15,817 nt of DNA. Source: CAMDHY01 sp046156265. Lineage in GTDB: Bacteria; Pseudomonadota; Alphaproteobacteria; Rhizobiales; Segnochrobactraceae. Positions 15,383 to 15,817 of the stretch are shown here, piece after piece. Each line of letters starts with the position of its first letter. Positions within the stretch are counted from its first letter, which is position 1. A model generated the notes under the pieces. It searched no databases. It was given only the letters and a program-made list of their open reading frames with translations, and was not told the origin of the DNA. The position numbers and the translations under genes are program-made. Location: the NCBI RefSeq assembly GCF_046156265.1, contig NZ_JAWDIR010000017.1:1-15817 (forward strand). Direction: 5' to 3'.

Positions 15383-15817
15383 ATGACGTATCGTACCGCC
15401 GCGCCGCGTCCCGCGCGCACCCTGGTGACCCACCTGCGAGCGGCCTTGCTCGCCACGGCAACCTTGGCCGCCGGCATCGGTGGCATCGGCGTCGCCTCCG
15501 CCCAGGACGCACCGCTTGTCATTGCCCGCAACATGGACCTGGATTCGCTCGATCCGCATCGCGGTTTCTGCGACACCTGCCAGATCTACTTCTCCAACGT
15601 CTACGAGACGCTGGTGTCTCTCGGCGCTGACAACAGGACGATCGGTCCGAACATCGCCGCCTCGTGGGAAGTGAACGACGACCAGACGGTCCTGACGTTC
15701 AAGCTCAACCCGGCCGCCAAGTTCGCCGACGGGTCGCCGGTCGAGGCGAAGGACGTGAAGTGGTCGCTGGAGCGGCTGAAGGGAATCAAGAGCAATCCGT
15801 CCTATCTGATGGAGTCG
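15383..15817 (+). CDS. ABC transporter substrate-binding protein, dipeptide/oligopeptide type (SBP_bac_5), cut by the window end
   Basis: The frame is open for 145 codons to the end of the window with no stop. A signal peptide is clear: positively charged N-region (PRPARTLVTHLR), hydrophobic core (AALLATATLAAGIGGIGVA) and ASA/QD cleavage near residue 41. The mature protein begins APLVIARNMDLDSLDPHRGF, then YFSNVYETLVSLGADNRTIG and NIAASWEVNDDQTVLTFKLN, and ADGSPVEAKDVKWSLERLKG, the standard opening of the family. An AGGGGA-type ribosome site precedes the ATG at 15383. It lies 48 bp after the cupin in the same operon; permeases and ATPases are expected downstream. It is probably the import arm of the flavin-oxidoreductase pathway. 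Confidence 0.93.
   Translation, partial: MTYRTAAPRPARTLVTHLRAALLATATLAAGIGGIGVASAQDAPLVIARNMDLDSLDPHRGFCDTCQIYFSNVYETLVSLGADNRTIGPNIAASWEVNDDQTVLTFKLNPAAKFADGSPVEAKDVKWSLERLKGIKSNPSYLMES

Noticed and set aside
1..15817. CRISPR array, toxin-antitoxin or anti-phage defence system
   Set aside because: No regularly spaced repeats and no recognisable defence or toxin-antitoxin domains were seen on either strand.

Overview
The window is GC-rich, densely coding DNA of the kind found in an alphaproteobacterium, probably Rhizobiales/Hyphomicrobiales-like. That assignment rests on high GC at third codon positions, many ABC solute-binding proteins and GntR/LysR-controlled catabolic genes, and the particular IS5-type transposase and DUF2924/serine-recombinase module. 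It is an inference from gene content; no rRNA or other taxonomic marker is present.

Region 1 (1-4178, minus strand): a 907-codon putative glycoside hydrolase is followed 44 bp later by a periplasmic binding protein of the spermidine/putrescine (PotD) type. They probably form one transcript for uptake and breakdown of an unknown compound. An open frame runs off the left edge.

Region 2 (about 4424-8200, minus strand): a decayed mobile island. It holds a 0.6-kb internally deleted IS5-type element with matching ends and CTAG flanks, then a P-loop ATPase pseudogene (one in-frame stop, one frameshift, missing N-terminus). This is fused at about 6510 to the truncated, frameshifted 3' end of a serine recombinase gene. 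The recombinase is preceded by an intact DUF2924 gene and an intact small gene, the three overlapping by a few bases. An AT-rich leader with a perfect 9-bp inverted repeat lies in front of them.

Region 3 (8405-11854): an SDR oxidoreductase and an NAD(P)-dependent aldehyde dehydrogenase on the minus strand, with a divergent LysR regulator. This looks like a small alcohol/aldehyde oxidation unit under LysR control.

Region 4 (12148-15817): a GntR/FCD regulator faces a catabolic operon made of a TMADH/dienoyl-CoA-reductase-like FMN/4Fe-4S/FAD oxidoreductase, an EutQ-like cupin with a TTG start, and a dipeptide-type ABC binding protein cut by the window end. A perfect 10-bp palindrome in the divergent intergenic region is a good candidate operator. 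The natural reading is import and oxidation of a small amine- or amino-acid-derived compound.

I found no CRISPR array, RNA gene or clear defence system. The most unusual feature is the mosaic island with its precise recombinase-ATPase deletion junction. The most open biochemical question is the substrate of the two catabolic clusters.
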